DNA of 64,000 nucleotides from Colwellia sp. (lineage in GTDB: Bacteria; Pseudomonadota; Gammaproteobacteria; Enterobacterales; Alteromonadaceae). Both the position numbers and the translations under genes were made by a program. The stretch spans positions 1 to 64,000 of the forward strand of contig JABSOW010000010.1 in assembly GCA_013215465.1 (NCBI GenBank), read 5' to 3'. The notes beneath the pieces were generated by a model that did no database searches, was not told the origin of the DNA, and worked only from the letters and a program-made list of their open reading frames with translations. Numbering within the stretch: position 1 is the first letter of the stretch; every line of letters begins with the position of its first letter. Of this stretch, positions 8,106 through 17,538 are shown piece by piece.

Positions 8106-8510
8106 TTATTGTTGATGTATTAACCCGGTATCTTGATTTTCAAAACCATGGCATATGTAACCACTTACCGGCCGTTTTTTCTTGGCTAGTTGATGGAAAT
8201 GCTCATAACCAACTGAAAAGGCAAACGGATTGGCATTGTAGTCGGCATAAGACTGATCGCTGCCGTTATTAGCCTCTCTGGCGCCAGCAGCGAAAGAGCT
8301 TAAAAAATCATCTCTGTTATTAATGAGGATCGTTGTGGTGCCACTTCCGCCCTCAATCAGTTCTAGCGCGCCTAATTCAATATATTTATCCACTACTACG
8401 TTATTGAAACAGCCACAGTATTGCTCGGTTTCAACATCATAGGAAACTGGAGAATCATCTGATACTTCCATTAATGAAACAAATAACTCTCTTACTTTTT
8501 TTGAAATCAC
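8106..8510 (-). CDS. Hypothetical protein
   Basis: The 134-aa product starts at a GTG at 8510 that has AAGGA seven bases upstream. The protein is acidic, soluble in appearance, and contains the motif YCGCF near residue 31 and a later CHGFE. I do not recognise a family. It stands alone, next to the hip toxin-antitoxin genes, in a stretch with several decayed genes. Confidence 0.55.
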   Translation of the reverse strand: MISKKVRELFVSLMEVSDDSPVSYDVETEQYCGCFNNVVVDKYIELGALELIEGGSGTTTILINNRDDFLSSFAAGAREANNGSDQSYADYNANPFAFSVGYEHFHQLAKKKRPVSGYICHGFENQDTGLIHQQ

Positions 8511-8721
8511 ACACTGTTCCTTGCTTAGCCCACCTTCGGGGATTAATTAAATAGGTTTTCATGTTATGTAAACGCTGGGGGCAAATATTAGCATTTAACA
8601 AATGTTATTAACCAACAAATAATTTTATTTTCTAAGTTGGAAATAATGGTATCAGTACTGACTACTAGCAATGTTGCTACTAATATTGTAGCATCGTTAT
8701 GTTGATTTTTAAGGAGATCTT

Positions 8722-9053
8722 ATGTCTATACCTATGCCCGGCGAACAAGTGAGAGGCTCTAAAACTGGCAAGCCTATAATGGCGCTGCTCGACTTACTTG
8801 GTAGAACTTGGGCTTTGGGCATTGTTTGGCAACTAAGCCAAGGAAGGCAACCTTTAGAGAATTACAACAACGCTGTGAACAAATTTCGCCCAGCTTATTG
8901 AACACTCGTTTAAAAGAGTTAAAAGTGTTAAAACTGGTTGAATCAACACCAAGTGGTTATCAGTTAACGGTATCAGGGCAAGCATTATTTGCCATCGTTG
9001 CCCCCCTTGAAGAATGGTCACACCAATGGGCTAATACCAACCAGACTAACTAA
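8722..9053 (+). pseudogene. HxlR-family transcriptional regulator, frameshifted
   Basis: From the ATG at 8722 (AAGGAG ahead at 8711-8716) the frame encodes PIMALLDLLGRTWALGIVW, the usual HxlR N-terminus, then shifts in the run GCCAAGGAAGGCAA near 8836-8850 and hits a stop about 50 bases on. The expected continuation, ATFRELQQRC, the wing, and SGQALFAIVAPLEEW, is intact in another frame up to 9053. The total length, 332 bases, is one short of a multiple of three, consistent with a single-base deletion. HxlR proteins are winged-helix dimers that often answer redox or aldehyde stress. Either the gene is freshly inactivated or the base is a sequencing error. Confidence 0.75.
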
Positions 9054-9209
9054 GTGATCTTTTTAAATGGCCTAAATCTCCAATAACATCGTAGCTTTCA
9101 ATAGCTAGCTATTGCTCAATCAAGCGCCTTGTTCTTGAAAATTTATTCTTATTAAAATTTGAACCATTAATTAATCTGATTGGTATAACCAAATTAAAAA
9201 GGATAATGT

Positions 9210-10265
9210 ATGAGTTTGACCTACGCTAATATGCCGCTTGATCGGTGCAGTAATCAACGTAAAAATACTCGCTGGTTAACGTCTGAATTTAATCATCAAG
9301 CTACATTGTTTTGTATTATTAATGACGGCATGAGCCTGTTTGCTGATGATAATAGTTTTACACCTATTTACTTGCCTAAATCACAACTCGATGGCTTATC
9401 TATCAATAGTTGCATTTACTTAGGTAAAAAAATCTTAGGTAAAGGCCCGCAGTCAACAGAGTCTACCAATGTTAGGTCGTTATTTGCGGTAGATTTTGAA
9501 AAGTTACGCTTTTCAAGCCAAGAGCACTTACTTAACCTTGGTCAGTGGCTAAATCTGCGTGAAGCCACCCCCAACTTAACCGTGTTAGATGCTTCAGTTC
9601 AGGCATTAGCGAAGGCGTTAGTTTACTGGCATAACACCCATCAGTTTTGCGGTAAATGCGGGAGCCCAAGTAGATCTGTTGAGGCCGGACATGCTAGGCG
9701 CTGTACTGAGTGTCGTAATATGACATTTCCGCGCACCGATCCTGCGGTAATTATGCTAGTTGAACATCTATTCCCTGATGGTATCGCTCGTTGTTTATTA
9801 GGGCGTAATGCCAAATGGAGAGCGGGCATGTATTCAACCTTAGCCGGTTTTGTTGACCCCGGCGAAACGCTAGAAGAAGCAGTAATAAGAGAAGTTTTGG
9901 AAGAAACCGCAATTGTTGTTGAAAATCCGCAATATATAACGTCGCAGCCGTGGCCATTTCCGGCCTCTGTTATGTTGGGTTTTACTGCCGTTGCCACCTC
10001 AACCACCATTGATATTACTAAAGACGACTTAGAAGATTGCCAATGGTTTTCTCGCGAACAATTAGCGGGCTTTGCTACAGGTGCTAATGTCGGTATTAAT
10101 GCCGATAGTAATGCCAGTACCAATGTTGAGACTAATGTTGAGACTAATGTTGAGGCTAATGCTGAAACTATTGATGACACACATCAATTTAAGCTAAGTA
10201 GTGGTGATTCTATTTCATCTTATTTAATAACCGCGTGGAAAAATAAAGATATAGGTCAATATTAG
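9210..10265 (+). CDS. nudC: NADH pyrophosphatase (NudC), with repetitive insertion
   Basis: NudC hydrolyses NAD(H) to NMN(H) and AMP and removes NAD caps from RNA. The zinc ribbon CGKCG...CTEC lies near residues 147-168, the Nudix box GFVDPGETLEEAVIREVLEE near 212-234, and the NudC-specific SQPWPFP just after it. In the box the glycine usually found after the last EE-T is alanine (EETA); the four catalytic-metal glutamates remain. At 351 aa it is much longer than the roughly 260 aa usual for E. coli. Part of the excess is a low-complexity Asn/Val/Glu/Thr insertion (about residues 291-325) built from 12-base repeats. The ATG has AAGGA well placed. Confidence 0.9.
   Translation: MSLTYANMPLDRCSNQRKNTRWLTSEFNHQATLFCIINDGMSLFADDNSFTPIYLPKSQLDGLSINSCIYLGKKILGKGPQSTESTNVRSLFAVDFEKLRFSSQEHLLNLGQWLNLREATPNLTVLDASVQALAKALVYWHNTHQFCGKCGSPSRSVEAGHARRCTECRNMTFPRTDPAVIMLVEHLFPDGIARCLLGRNAKWRAGMYSTLAGFVDPGETLEEAVIREVLEETAIVVENPQYITSQPWPFPASVMLGFTAVATSTTIDITKDDLEDCQWFSREQLAGFATGANVGINADSNASTNVETNVETNVEANAETIDDTHQFKLSSGDSISSYLITAWKNKDIGQY
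10119..10166 (+). repeat. 12-base tandem repeat inside nudC
   Basis: Four units of ACTAATGTTGAG-type sequence in tandem (the middle two identical, the outer two with one to three changes) encode repeated Thr-Asn-Val-Glu. Because 12 is a multiple of three, gain or loss of a unit keeps the frame. It sits in a loop-like insertion after the SQPWPFP motif. Confidence 0.85.
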
Positions 10266-10516
10266 GGTCTGTTGATCTTCATATATATTGGCTATTCTCT
10301 GACGTTTTACTCCATGCAGAAAAGCATTGCTGGCTGCTTTGACAGCCAGATCTACAGTTTTGCTTTATGCTCCAAATGTCTTGAAAAAAATCATGTTAAC
10401 TGTACTAAAAACTATCTATATACCATTATAAAAATTAATTAAAGCACAAAATACATCGCGCTCTGACATAAAAATGTATTAAAATTATAAGTATACTTAA
10501 CCTACCAAAACAATAT
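10266..10516. other. Intergenic region with perfect 7-bp hairpin
   Basis: CTGGCTG (10330-10336) pairs with CAGCCAG (10343-10349). The surrounding sequence, from GGGTCTGTTGATCTT at 10265 on, resembles insertion-sequence ends I have seen in related bacteria, but there is no transposase frame and I cannot confirm it. The rest is AT-rich leader for the next gene. Confidence 0.35.
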
Positions 10517-11536
10517 ATGTCATTACTCATTAGTGTTACCGATCAATCTCCCATTCACGCCAATTCCACATCTGGCGAATCTCCTCTACTTTCCGTCAAG
10601 TTGGCACAGCAATGCGAACGCTGGGGCTACCATCGCTTCTGGATGGCTGAACACCATAACTCAGGTATATTCGCCTGTCCTTGCCCAGAAATTCTTATTG
10701 GACATATAGCCAGTAAAACTGAGCGTATAAAAGTCGGTACTGGCGGCGTTATGCTTTCTCATTACAGTCCCTATAAAGTTGCTGAACAGTTCCGCATGCT
10801 CGAAGTACTTTATCCGGGTAGAGTTGATTTAGGTGTAGGACGCGCTCCTGGTGGTGACCAACTGTCTAGTGACGCCTTAGCTTTTCCGGCACAAGCATCT
10901 AACGGCCAAGATTTTGCTCATCAAGCAAGTGATTTAGTTCATTTTCTTAAGGGCACTATGAATGCCAAAAACCCCTACTCCAAACTTAGGTTAACACCAG
11001 AGATAGATGTGTCTCCGTCTTTATGGGTGCTTGGCTCTGGCAGTAGCTCTTGCGAATTTGCGGGAACTCTAGGTACAGGGTTTGTACTAGCTCAGTTTAT
11101 CGACAGCCGCACACCCGCAGATAAAATATTCAACGCCTATCGAGCCTCATTTAAAGCAGCGGGGCACCAATATGCCGCTAAAACAATGCTTGCGTTAGCC
11201 GTTGTTTGCGCCGATAGCAACGAAGAAGCTCTAAAAATTGCATCAATCCGCGCTTACTCCAAGGTTTTGGCGCACATGCACGGTATACGTGAAGGTTTCC
11301 CGTCAATACAAGAGACCGAAGATGCTCTCAAGAAAATGTCTATAACAGAAAAGGATTACTTTGAAAGATGTCTGGGCGATATTATTTACGGCACCGGTGT
11401 TGAATGTCGTAACACAATTGAAGCGCTCGTAAATAATTGTCAGGCTGATGAAGTGACTGTCGTCAACGTCACCTATACTTTTGAGCAACGGTTACGTAGT
11501 TATGAATTATTAGCGCAGGCTTTTGAAATGTTTTAA
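10517..11536 (+). CDS. LLM-class (luciferase-like) flavin-dependent oxidoreductase
   Basis: The 339-aa protein belongs to the bacterial luciferase-like monooxygenase superfamily, FMN- or F420-dependent TIM-barrel enzymes. Visible hallmarks of the YwcH/YhbW-like subgroup are SVTDQSPI at the start, RFWMAEHHN (residues about 40-48), VGTGGVMLSHYSPYKVAEQF, and PGRVDLGVGRAPGGD. The substrate cannot be told from sequence. The ATG at 10517 has no clear ribosome-binding site. It stands alone, with no partner flavin reductase beside it. Confidence 0.85.
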   Translation: MSLLISVTDQSPIHANSTSGESPLLSVKLAQQCERWGYHRFWMAEHHNSGIFACPCPEILIGHIASKTERIKVGTGGVMLSHYSPYKVAEQFRMLEVLYPGRVDLGVGRAPGGDQLSSDALAFPAQASNGQDFAHQASDLVHFLKGTMNAKNPYSKLRLTPEIDVSPSLWVLGSGSSSCEFAGTLGTGFVLAQFIDSRTPADKIFNAYRASFKAAGHQYAAKTMLALAVVCADSNEEALKIASIRAYSKVLAHMHGIREGFPSIQETEDALKKMSITEKDYFERCLGDIIYGTGVECRNTIEALVNNCQADEVTVVNVTYTFEQRLRSYELLAQAFEMF

Positions 11537-11640
11537 TGCTTATCTTCTCATATAAAAACATGACAATGTGCTGAGGTAATACCAGTTTCATTAATTAAGT
11601 GAGCTACTTTATACGTAGGAAAAACGGCCAAATACAAGGT

Positions 11641-11683
11641 GTTTATTTTAATAACTAGTTGTTCTAATTATTAAATAAATAAC
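11641..11683. repeat. Long imperfect hairpin, probable part of a MITE-like dispersed repeat
   Basis: GTTTATTTTAATAACTAG (11641-11658) pairs imperfectly with 11664-11683. The wider region 11575-11725, beginning ATACCAGTTTCATTAAT and ending AACCAGTAGAAATGATCA, resembles intergenic repeats I recall from Colwellia-like genomes. Only the hairpin is demonstrable here. It fills most of the 300-bp gap before the sortase substrate gene. Confidence 0.4.
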
Positions 11684-11836
11684 GAAGTAGTTGGTTGTTT
11701 TAACCAGTAGAAATGATCAATACAATAGCTGCCATCTTTTCGCCACCTTTTGTCAGTACTTTGCCCTAATACTGACACAGCTAACACTCATTGCTTTGCT
11801 TAAATAGTCAATATCAACTGACGACAAGGGCAAGCA

Positions 11837-14029
11837 ATGTTTACTGCTAAAAAAAACATCCAACTTATTGATTATCAAGACTCCTATTATTATCGGCAAC
11901 AACGGAAAAAACGCCGGTATCAATGGTTAAAATTTTCACTGCTTATTGCAGTTATTCTAGTTGCTTTACTGCCGTTTTTTTTCGTACCTTTTGCTCAAAG
12001 TAATCCACTTTATATTAAGGAGCAAGTCAAGGCTGATAATACTTTTATTCATGGTCCGCAATTACTTTTTGACCATCCAAACCCGGCCATGCGGGCAACC
12101 TTCCCGGTTGATATTACGGCTAACATTGAAATTAATGGTTTAGTTGCCTACGCAGAAATAACGCAAACCTTCATTAACCCGCATGCTATAGCGTTACACG
12201 GTAGCTATCAGTTTCCGTTACCTGAAAGCGCGGCAGTAAAACAATTAATAATAAAAATAGGTGATAAAGAAATAATTGGCGAAATAATGGAAAAAAAAGC
12301 GGCGCAAGCACTTTACCAACAAGCCAAAAAACAAGGGCAAAAGGCCAGTTTAGTAGAGCAACATCGGCCTAATATATTTACCAACAACATAGCCAATATT
12401 CCCGCACAATCAACCGTTGTGGTTACCTTAAAATTTATTATGCCGGTGTCTTTTGCTCACGGTAACTTTACTTTACGACTGCCACTGGCAATAACGCCAC
12501 GATATCAGCCGAAATCAAGCACAAAACAAAGCACAACCTCCTTGTTCCCACATTCTCATGCAGTTGCCCCTAGTCAGTCAGCAATAAACATTGTTTTAAA
12601 TTCTGGTATTCCTATTACCGCTATTTTCAGTGACAGCCATAAAATAAAAACACGGGCACTAAATAGCGAGCAAAACGCTTATCTTATTAGCTTAAATAAA
12701 ACACATGTGGTGTCTGATAAAAGCTTCGCGTTAAGTTGGCAGTTATTAGCCAGTGAGCAACCACAAGTCAGTAGTTTTACTCAAGAAGTTGCTGGTGAAC
12801 ATTATACTTTACTGACCTTTTTTCCGCCAAAAACAGCCGCCGCACAAGTGATCGCTAGAGACATCATTTTTATTATTGATACCTCAGGCTCAATGCAAGG
12901 GGGCTCGATGGCACAAGCGAAAACGAGTTTACAACTTGCCCTATTACAGCTTAACGATAAAGACAGCTTTAATATTATCGCTTTCGATGATGATACCGAA
13001 TTACTGTTTCCGATAACGCAAATGGCATCAAATCAAAACATCACAAAAGCGCAACAATTTATTGATAACTTAAACGCTGACGGTGGTACGCAAATGTACC
13101 GACCACTAAGTAACGCGTTGATGATGAGAAAAAATAAAGTGCAGTCAGCAAAATCCATTCGGCAAATAGTGTTTATTACTGACGGCGCAGTCGCCAATGA
13201 ATTTGAGCTGATGCAGCTACTTAACAGTGCTCAAGGGAGTTTTCGTTTATATACCGTCGGAATAGGCGCAGCGCCCAATGGTTACTTTATGAAAAAAGCG
13301 GCTCAGTTCGGTCGCGGTAGTTATATATTTATTCAAAACCATAATGAAGTTCAACAAAAGATCACTCAGTTTATGACAAAAATAAGCCAACCGGCAATCA
13401 GTAATATTGCCTTAACGCTCGATAACCAAGTTCATCAGCAAGTTGAAGTGTACCCTAACAAGATCCCTGATTTATATTTCGGTGAGCCGTTGCAAATTGC
13501 CCTTAAATCCCAGTTCCCTCTCACCAATGTTCAATTAACTGGAGATACTGCGTCTACACCTTGGTATCAACAGTTAATCATTAATGATAACCGATCATCT
13601 AAAGGGGTTTCGTCACTGTGGGCACGCAGGAAAATAGAAAGTTTACTGGACAGCCTTGTTACTGGCGCTAATACAGAAAAAGTAAAAGCGCAGGTGATTA
13701 TCACCTCTGTCGATCATCAAATAATATCCCCTTACACTAGTTTTATTGCCCTAGAAAAACAGCCTGAGATCTCGCCCTTACTCGAAAAAAACGACTTATC
13801 AGCTGTGCACAAGTCTGCTAAACAAAAGTCAGCTAGTCAAAAACATAAAAGTAATTTTATTCAAACCCATCAGAGTTTACTAGTCGCTATGCCGCAAACT
13901 GCCATTGGTTGGCAATTGCAGTTTTTGATCGGCCTAGCGTTATTGGTATTGGCGCTAGTGTTCGCAAAAACTAGTGACTTTACTGGGTTGGTTAATAGAC
14001 GTTTGAAAAGACTGAGTGCTTGGCTATGA
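11837..14029 (+). CDS. Marine proteobacterial sortase target protein (VIT and VWA domains)
   Basis: This 730-aa envelope protein is the dedicated substrate of the sortase encoded next. After an N-terminal membrane segment (about 30-50) comes a VIT domain (NGLVAYAEITQTFINP and QFPLPESAAV, about 95-210). A von Willebrand A domain follows (about 335-500) with the MIDAS metal site DTSGSMQGGS. The C-terminus carries the sorting signal: MPQTA, a hydrophobic helix of some 20 residues, and a basic tail (RRLKRL). PQTA-type motifs fit class GN sortases. Its stop overlaps the sortase start in ATGA, so the two are translationally coupled. VIT/VWA proteins mediate protein-protein contacts; the partner is unknown. 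Confidence 0.9.
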   Translation: MFTAKKNIQLIDYQDSYYYRQQRKKRRYQWLKFSLLIAVILVALLPFFFVPFAQSNPLYIKEQVKADNTFIHGPQLLFDHPNPAMRATFPVDITANIEINGLVAYAEITQTFINPHAIALHGSYQFPLPESAAVKQLIIKIGDKEIIGEIMEKKAAQALYQQAKKQGQKASLVEQHRPNIFTNNIANIPAQSTVVVTLKFIMPVSFAHGNFTLRLPLAITPRYQPKSSTKQSTTSLFPHSHAVAPSQSAINIVLNSGIPITAIFSDSHKIKTRALNSEQNAYLISLNKTHVVSDKSFALSWQLLASEQPQVSSFTQEVAGEHYTLLTFFPPKTAAAQVIARDIIFIIDTSGSMQGGSMAQAKTSLQLALLQLNDKDSFNIIAFDDDTELLFPITQMASNQNITKAQQFIDNLNADGGTQMYRPLSNALMMRKNKVQSAKSIRQIVFITDGAVANEFELMQLLNSAQGSFRLYTVGIGAAPNGYFMKKAAQFGRGSYIFIQNHNEVQQKITQFMTKISQPAISNIALTLDNQVHQQVEVYPNKIPDLYFGEPLQIALKSQFPLTNVQLTGDTASTPWYQQLIINDNRSSKGVSSLWARRKIESLLDSLVTGANTEKVKAQVIITSVDHQIISPYTSFIALEKQPEISPLLEKNDLSAVHKSAKQKSASQKHKSNFIQTHQSLLVAMPQTAIGWQLQFLIGLALLVLALVFAKTSDFTGLVNRRLKRLSAWL

Positions 14030-14601
14030 AAATACACAGCAGCATTAAAACATCCTTGCTTATTACTGGCAGTTTACTTTGTCTTCATGCCAGTTGGCTG
14101 CCGGTAAAAGGCTGGCTCTCTGAACGATTAATTAGTTACAGCTGGCAAAAAACAATTGATTTAAAACAAAAGATTAAACCTTGGCCGTGGGCAGACACCT
14201 ACCCTATTGCCAAGCTGTCATTTTTACGGTTAAACAAGAGTGTGGTGGTGCTTAATGGTGGCGACCCTACTACATTAGCTTTTTCAGCCGGTGCTATTGC
14301 CCCATTTAATCAAACCCTAAGCGCTCAACCCTTTGTGGTTGCAGGGCATAGAGATAGTCACTTTTCATTTTTAGACGAGGTATTTATGAACGATATAATT
14401 TCATTAGCGGACAAACATGGTCGCAGCCAGCTTTACCAAGTGGAAGCGATTGATATTGTTGATGCCAAAACGGGTACGCTACCCGTGTTGGCAGATGACT
14501 CTCAATTAGTTTTGATCACTTGCTACCCTTTTAATACTCTCAGTAGTGGTACCGATATGGATAGCAATGAAAGATATGTGATCACCGCAAAGCTGCTTTA
14601 A
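14026..14601 (+). CDS. Class GN sortase (marine proteobacterial sortase)
   Basis: This 191-aa cysteine transpeptidase cleaves the sorting signal of the preceding protein and moves it to an acceptor in the envelope. A membrane-targeting N-terminus leads into a compact sortase domain with the catalytic His in VVAGHRDSHFSFL, Cys in LITCYPF, and Arg in NERYVI. The true start is the ATG at 14026 within ATGA, not the TTG two codons earlier. One sortase beside one target gene is the standard arrangement of this family in marine gammaproteobacteria. Confidence 0.9.
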   Translation: MKIHSSIKTSLLITGSLLCLHASWLPVKGWLSERLISYSWQKTIDLKQKIKPWPWADTYPIAKLSFLRLNKSVVVLNGGDPTTLAFSAGAIAPFNQTLSAQPFVVAGHRDSHFSFLDEVFMNDIISLADKHGRSQLYQVEAIDIVDAKTGTLPVLADDSQLVLITCYPFNTLSSGTDMDSNERYVITAKLL

Positions 14602-14613
14602 CTTGGTAAAACC

Positions 14614-15693
14614 TTAAGCGCCTAATATTTTAAGTGGCAGCGACAAAGCACCGTTGCCTGATTGGCCGACAAACCAAATAATGGCACTTAAACCGCCTAC
14701 GGTAGCTACATACCATAATGCTGAGACAATTTGAGCATAACGGTTAAGGGGTAGTAGCTCACTTAAGTGTCGACGTTTATATTCGAAGATTATTTCAATA
14801 CTACCAATGGCGAGTAAAAAACCTAACAACGCTAAACCAAAGTGATAACTGATGAACACCCCTAACGCTGCGCCTAACACACAGGCCACTAGCCCAACCC
14901 GTGAGTTAATTGAAAAAGCGATACTTTTAAGGACATGGCCACCATCTAACGGTAATACTGGCAACAGGTTAAATAAATTGAGCAGGGCATTAAATACCGC
15001 CAAACCGGCAAGTATTTCTATGTCGGTAAGCCAGTAGCCAATTAAGCAGGCAATAGAGAGGATCAAACCGAAGAACGGCCCCATTATTGAAATAACAATA
15101 TCTTGCCAGCGGGTATTAATTTTGTCATCACTTAGGGCTAAGCCGCCGACAAAGGGAATAAGATAAATACCTTTGGTTTTTAAACCAAAGTACTTCATCG
15201 CCCTAATATGGCCATACTCATGAAAAACTAAACAAAGAATAAGGGCGATGGCAAATTCAATGGAGAATAACCAGCTATAAGCAGCCAAACTACCAGCAGC
15301 AAACAATACTTTAATAACCTTAGCACTTTTTAATAATTTTAAGCCAAGGCCTGCCATACCAACGAAGCTAAACTTCATTGGCTGCTTTTTACCTTGGCTT
15401 ATTTGACGTTGCTCTATGTCTTTTTCAACAAGGGTATTTTCATCTTGCAGCTCGTTATTGATTAACAGCTGAAATTGCAGTGAAAATGGCTGCCATTGTA
15501 GCGCACCATTAAGTTCAACCTGTAACTCGCCCTGCTCATTTTTTAAGGAAAACTGATGTGAAAATTTATCACCCTCGGCGCTGGCATCTATTTGAGAAAC
15601 ACATTGTTCACCCCAAAAAAGTTGCTGCCATCCGGCCATTGAACCTTCTAACCGTAGTGTTTTGCCTAAACACGCTATCTCTAATAATTGCAC
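14614..15693 (-). CDS. M50-family site-2-protease-like membrane metalloprotease
   Basis: The 359-aa protein has about six membrane segments and the zinc-protease motif HEYGH inside a helix (LILCLVFHEYGHIRAMKYFG), with the second ligand motif LNLFNLLPVLPLDGGH further on. Both place it in M50, enzymes that cut substrates within the membrane. The first 100 residues form a soluble, probably cytoplasmic domain of unknown role. The start is a GTG with no clear ribosome-binding site. It converges on the sortase gene 12 bases away. No anti-sigma factor is adjacent to suggest a substrate. Confidence 0.85.
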   Translation of the reverse strand: MQLLEIACLGKTLRLEGSMAGWQQLFWGEQCVSQIDASAEGDKFSHQFSLKNEQGELQVELNGALQWQPFSLQFQLLINNELQDENTLVEKDIEQRQISQGKKQPMKFSFVGMAGLGLKLLKSAKVIKVLFAAGSLAAYSWLFSIEFAIALILCLVFHEYGHIRAMKYFGLKTKGIYLIPFVGGLALSDDKINTRWQDIVISIMGPFFGLILSIACLIGYWLTDIEILAGLAVFNALLNLFNLLPVLPLDGGHVLKSIAFSINSRVGLVACVLGAALGVFISYHFGLALLGFLLAIGSIEIIFEYKRRHLSELLPLNRYAQIVSALWYVATVGGLSAIIWFVGQSGNGALSLPLKILGA

Positions 15694-15793
15694 TTTATAA
15701 ACTCAGCAAATAAAACCTTGCCCGATTATCACTATATTTGGCGATGCAGCAAGGTTTATTGTAAAAAAAATTGGGTAAATTCAGACTCAAAAC

Positions 15794-17131
15794 TTATTCA
15801 GGTTTAGAATACCCTGACCAGATATCAGTATTGACTGACGCTTGGCTTTTGCGTTTTTTCTTAGCTTTTTTCTTTCCAGAGCCTTCAGGTTTTGCCTGCG
15901 GTTTATCGGCGTCTGAAATGATAACTTCATCGGCTTCAAAACCCTCTACTTGCTCACGTTCAAGGCGAAATTTATTCTTCTTTTCGATCACTTTAAAATG
16001 ATGATAATCTTCATGATCGATAAGGGATAATGCTAAGCCCACTTCACCAGCACGGCCACTTCGACCAATACGATGCATGTAGTCTGACGGACTTCTTGGT
16101 AAGTTGAAATTGATCACCACTGGCAGTTTTTCAATGTCTATGCCACGAGCAGCAATATCGGTGGCAATTAACACGTCAATTTCGCCAGCTTTAAAGCCAT
16201 CAAGCACCCGACTACGTTCCCTTTGGCCTTTATCGCCATGAAACACTGCCGCGGTAATACCCCGTTTAGCCAGTTTTTCTGCTAAGTGCTCACAATGATG
16301 TTTGGCATTAACAAAAATAAGCGCTTGTCGCCATTGATGTAACTTGATTAAATGCGCTAATACCGCGGTTTTTTCGCCTTTGTTAACAGTAAAAACCCGC
16401 TGTACTAAGGTGCTGCTATCAGCACTTTGTAGTTGTATTTCAACCGGATTATTAAGTAACTCTTGGGTTAACGTCTGTACTTGCTCGGGAAAAGTCGCAG
16501 AAAATAGTAAGGTTTGTTTTTTCTTCGGTAATAATGCTAATAGCGCCGATAGCTCTTCAGTAAAACCTAAACTTAACATTCTATCGGCTTCATCAAGCAC
16601 TAAGGTGTTAACCCTATCAAGCTTAATAGCATTACTTGATATTAAATCGAGTAATCGGCCAGGTGTGGCCACCAAAATGTCAGTGCCGCCGCGTAATGCC
16701 AGCATTTGAGTATTTGCAGATACGCCACCAAACACAGCAAACGTTTTAATCGCGCCGTTAAAATGCACCGCGTAAGATTTAATATTGTCAGCAACTTGCT
16801 TGGCTAGTTCACGAGTAGGCACCAAAATCAAACCGGCAACATAGTTACCTTTATTGCTTTTATTAGCCGATGATTTTACCGCGCTTTGTTGCTGAAAAAT
16901 GTGTTGCAGCATAGGCAGTGCAAAGGTGGCTGTTTTACCCGAGCCAGTATTTGCCCCGCCAATTAAGTCACGTCCCGCTAATACACTTGGGATAGCTTGT
17001 GCTTGAATAGGTGTTGGTTGCTGATATTCCAACTCTGTTAATCGCGCTAACAAAGGAGGAATAAGGCCCAGCTCGGCAAAAGTGACGGTTAAGTTGGCAG
17101 GCGTTGTGGCTGTGGTTTTGGCAGAGGTCAT
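15794..17131 (-). CDS. DEAD-box ATP-dependent RNA helicase, RhlE-like
   Basis: All DEAD-box motifs are present in 445 aa: Q motif PTPIQAQAI, Walker A ANTGSGKT, PTREL, VATPGR, DEAD, SAT, the ATDIAARGID segment, and HRIGRSGRAG. This enzyme unwinds short RNA duplexes in ribosome assembly or mRNA decay. The C-terminal tail is basic (GKKKAKKKRK), a common RNA-binding extension. The closest named group is RhlE, but TGSGKT rather than TGTGKT and the overall tail make a precise symbol unsafe. A C-terminal fragment of a close paralogue persists at 6010-6075. It is transcribed on its own. Confidence 0.9.
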   Translation of the reverse strand: MTSAKTTATTPANLTVTFAELGLIPPLLARLTELEYQQPTPIQAQAIPSVLAGRDLIGGANTGSGKTATFALPMLQHIFQQQSAVKSSANKSNKGNYVAGLILVPTRELAKQVADNIKSYAVHFNGAIKTFAVFGGVSANTQMLALRGGTDILVATPGRLLDLISSNAIKLDRVNTLVLDEADRMLSLGFTEELSALLALLPKKKQTLLFSATFPEQVQTLTQELLNNPVEIQLQSADSSTLVQRVFTVNKGEKTAVLAHLIKLHQWRQALIFVNAKHHCEHLAEKLAKRGITAAVFHGDKGQRERSRVLDGFKAGEIDVLIATDIAARGIDIEKLPVVINFNLPRSPSDYMHRIGRSGRAGEVGLALSLIDHEDYHHFKVIEKKNKFRLEREQVEGFEADEVIISDADKPQAKPEGSGKKKAKKKRKSQASVNTDIWSGYSKPE

Positions 17132-17538
17132 TAAGTTAAAGGGCTCAAAGCGTAGATAAGTGCCACTATTTTACCGTATTTATGCCCGATTAAGTTAGTG
17201 AAATCGATCAAAGCTAACGAAAATGTCTTTTTCACCAAGCCAAAAGCCATAACTTATTCGACTTGGTATTATATCAATAGCAGTTACTCCACCCTGTAAC
17301 TGTTACAACAAACCGTAACAGAAGTGCAACACATTATTCTAATATTAACTAAATAAAGACCTCCTTCCCTGCACTATTATCGACAATTCAAACACTTATA
17401 AAACAGGCCTGAATATTGCTTTTAAAGCTGTGCCTATAAGCGGTTTAACCAAAGTGCTTATAGCATTTTATTAATAATCAAGCCCGGTTTTAGACAATAA
17501 ACTGGACATTATTAACTGATGGTAATGGAGATTTTATT
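17132..17538. other. Divergent intergenic region
   Basis: About 400 bases between the divergent helicase and the secreted-protein gene. A repeated GTAAC motif (AGTTACTCC...GTAACTGTTAC near 17282-17310, with the inverted pair GTAACTGTTAC) could bind a regulator. No gene or RNA is seen. Confidence 0.35.

Noticed and set aside
8069-8272. Plus-strand open frame of 67 codons
   Set aside because: Antisense to the 134-aa minus-strand gene that has a proper ribosome-binding site; no recognisable product.
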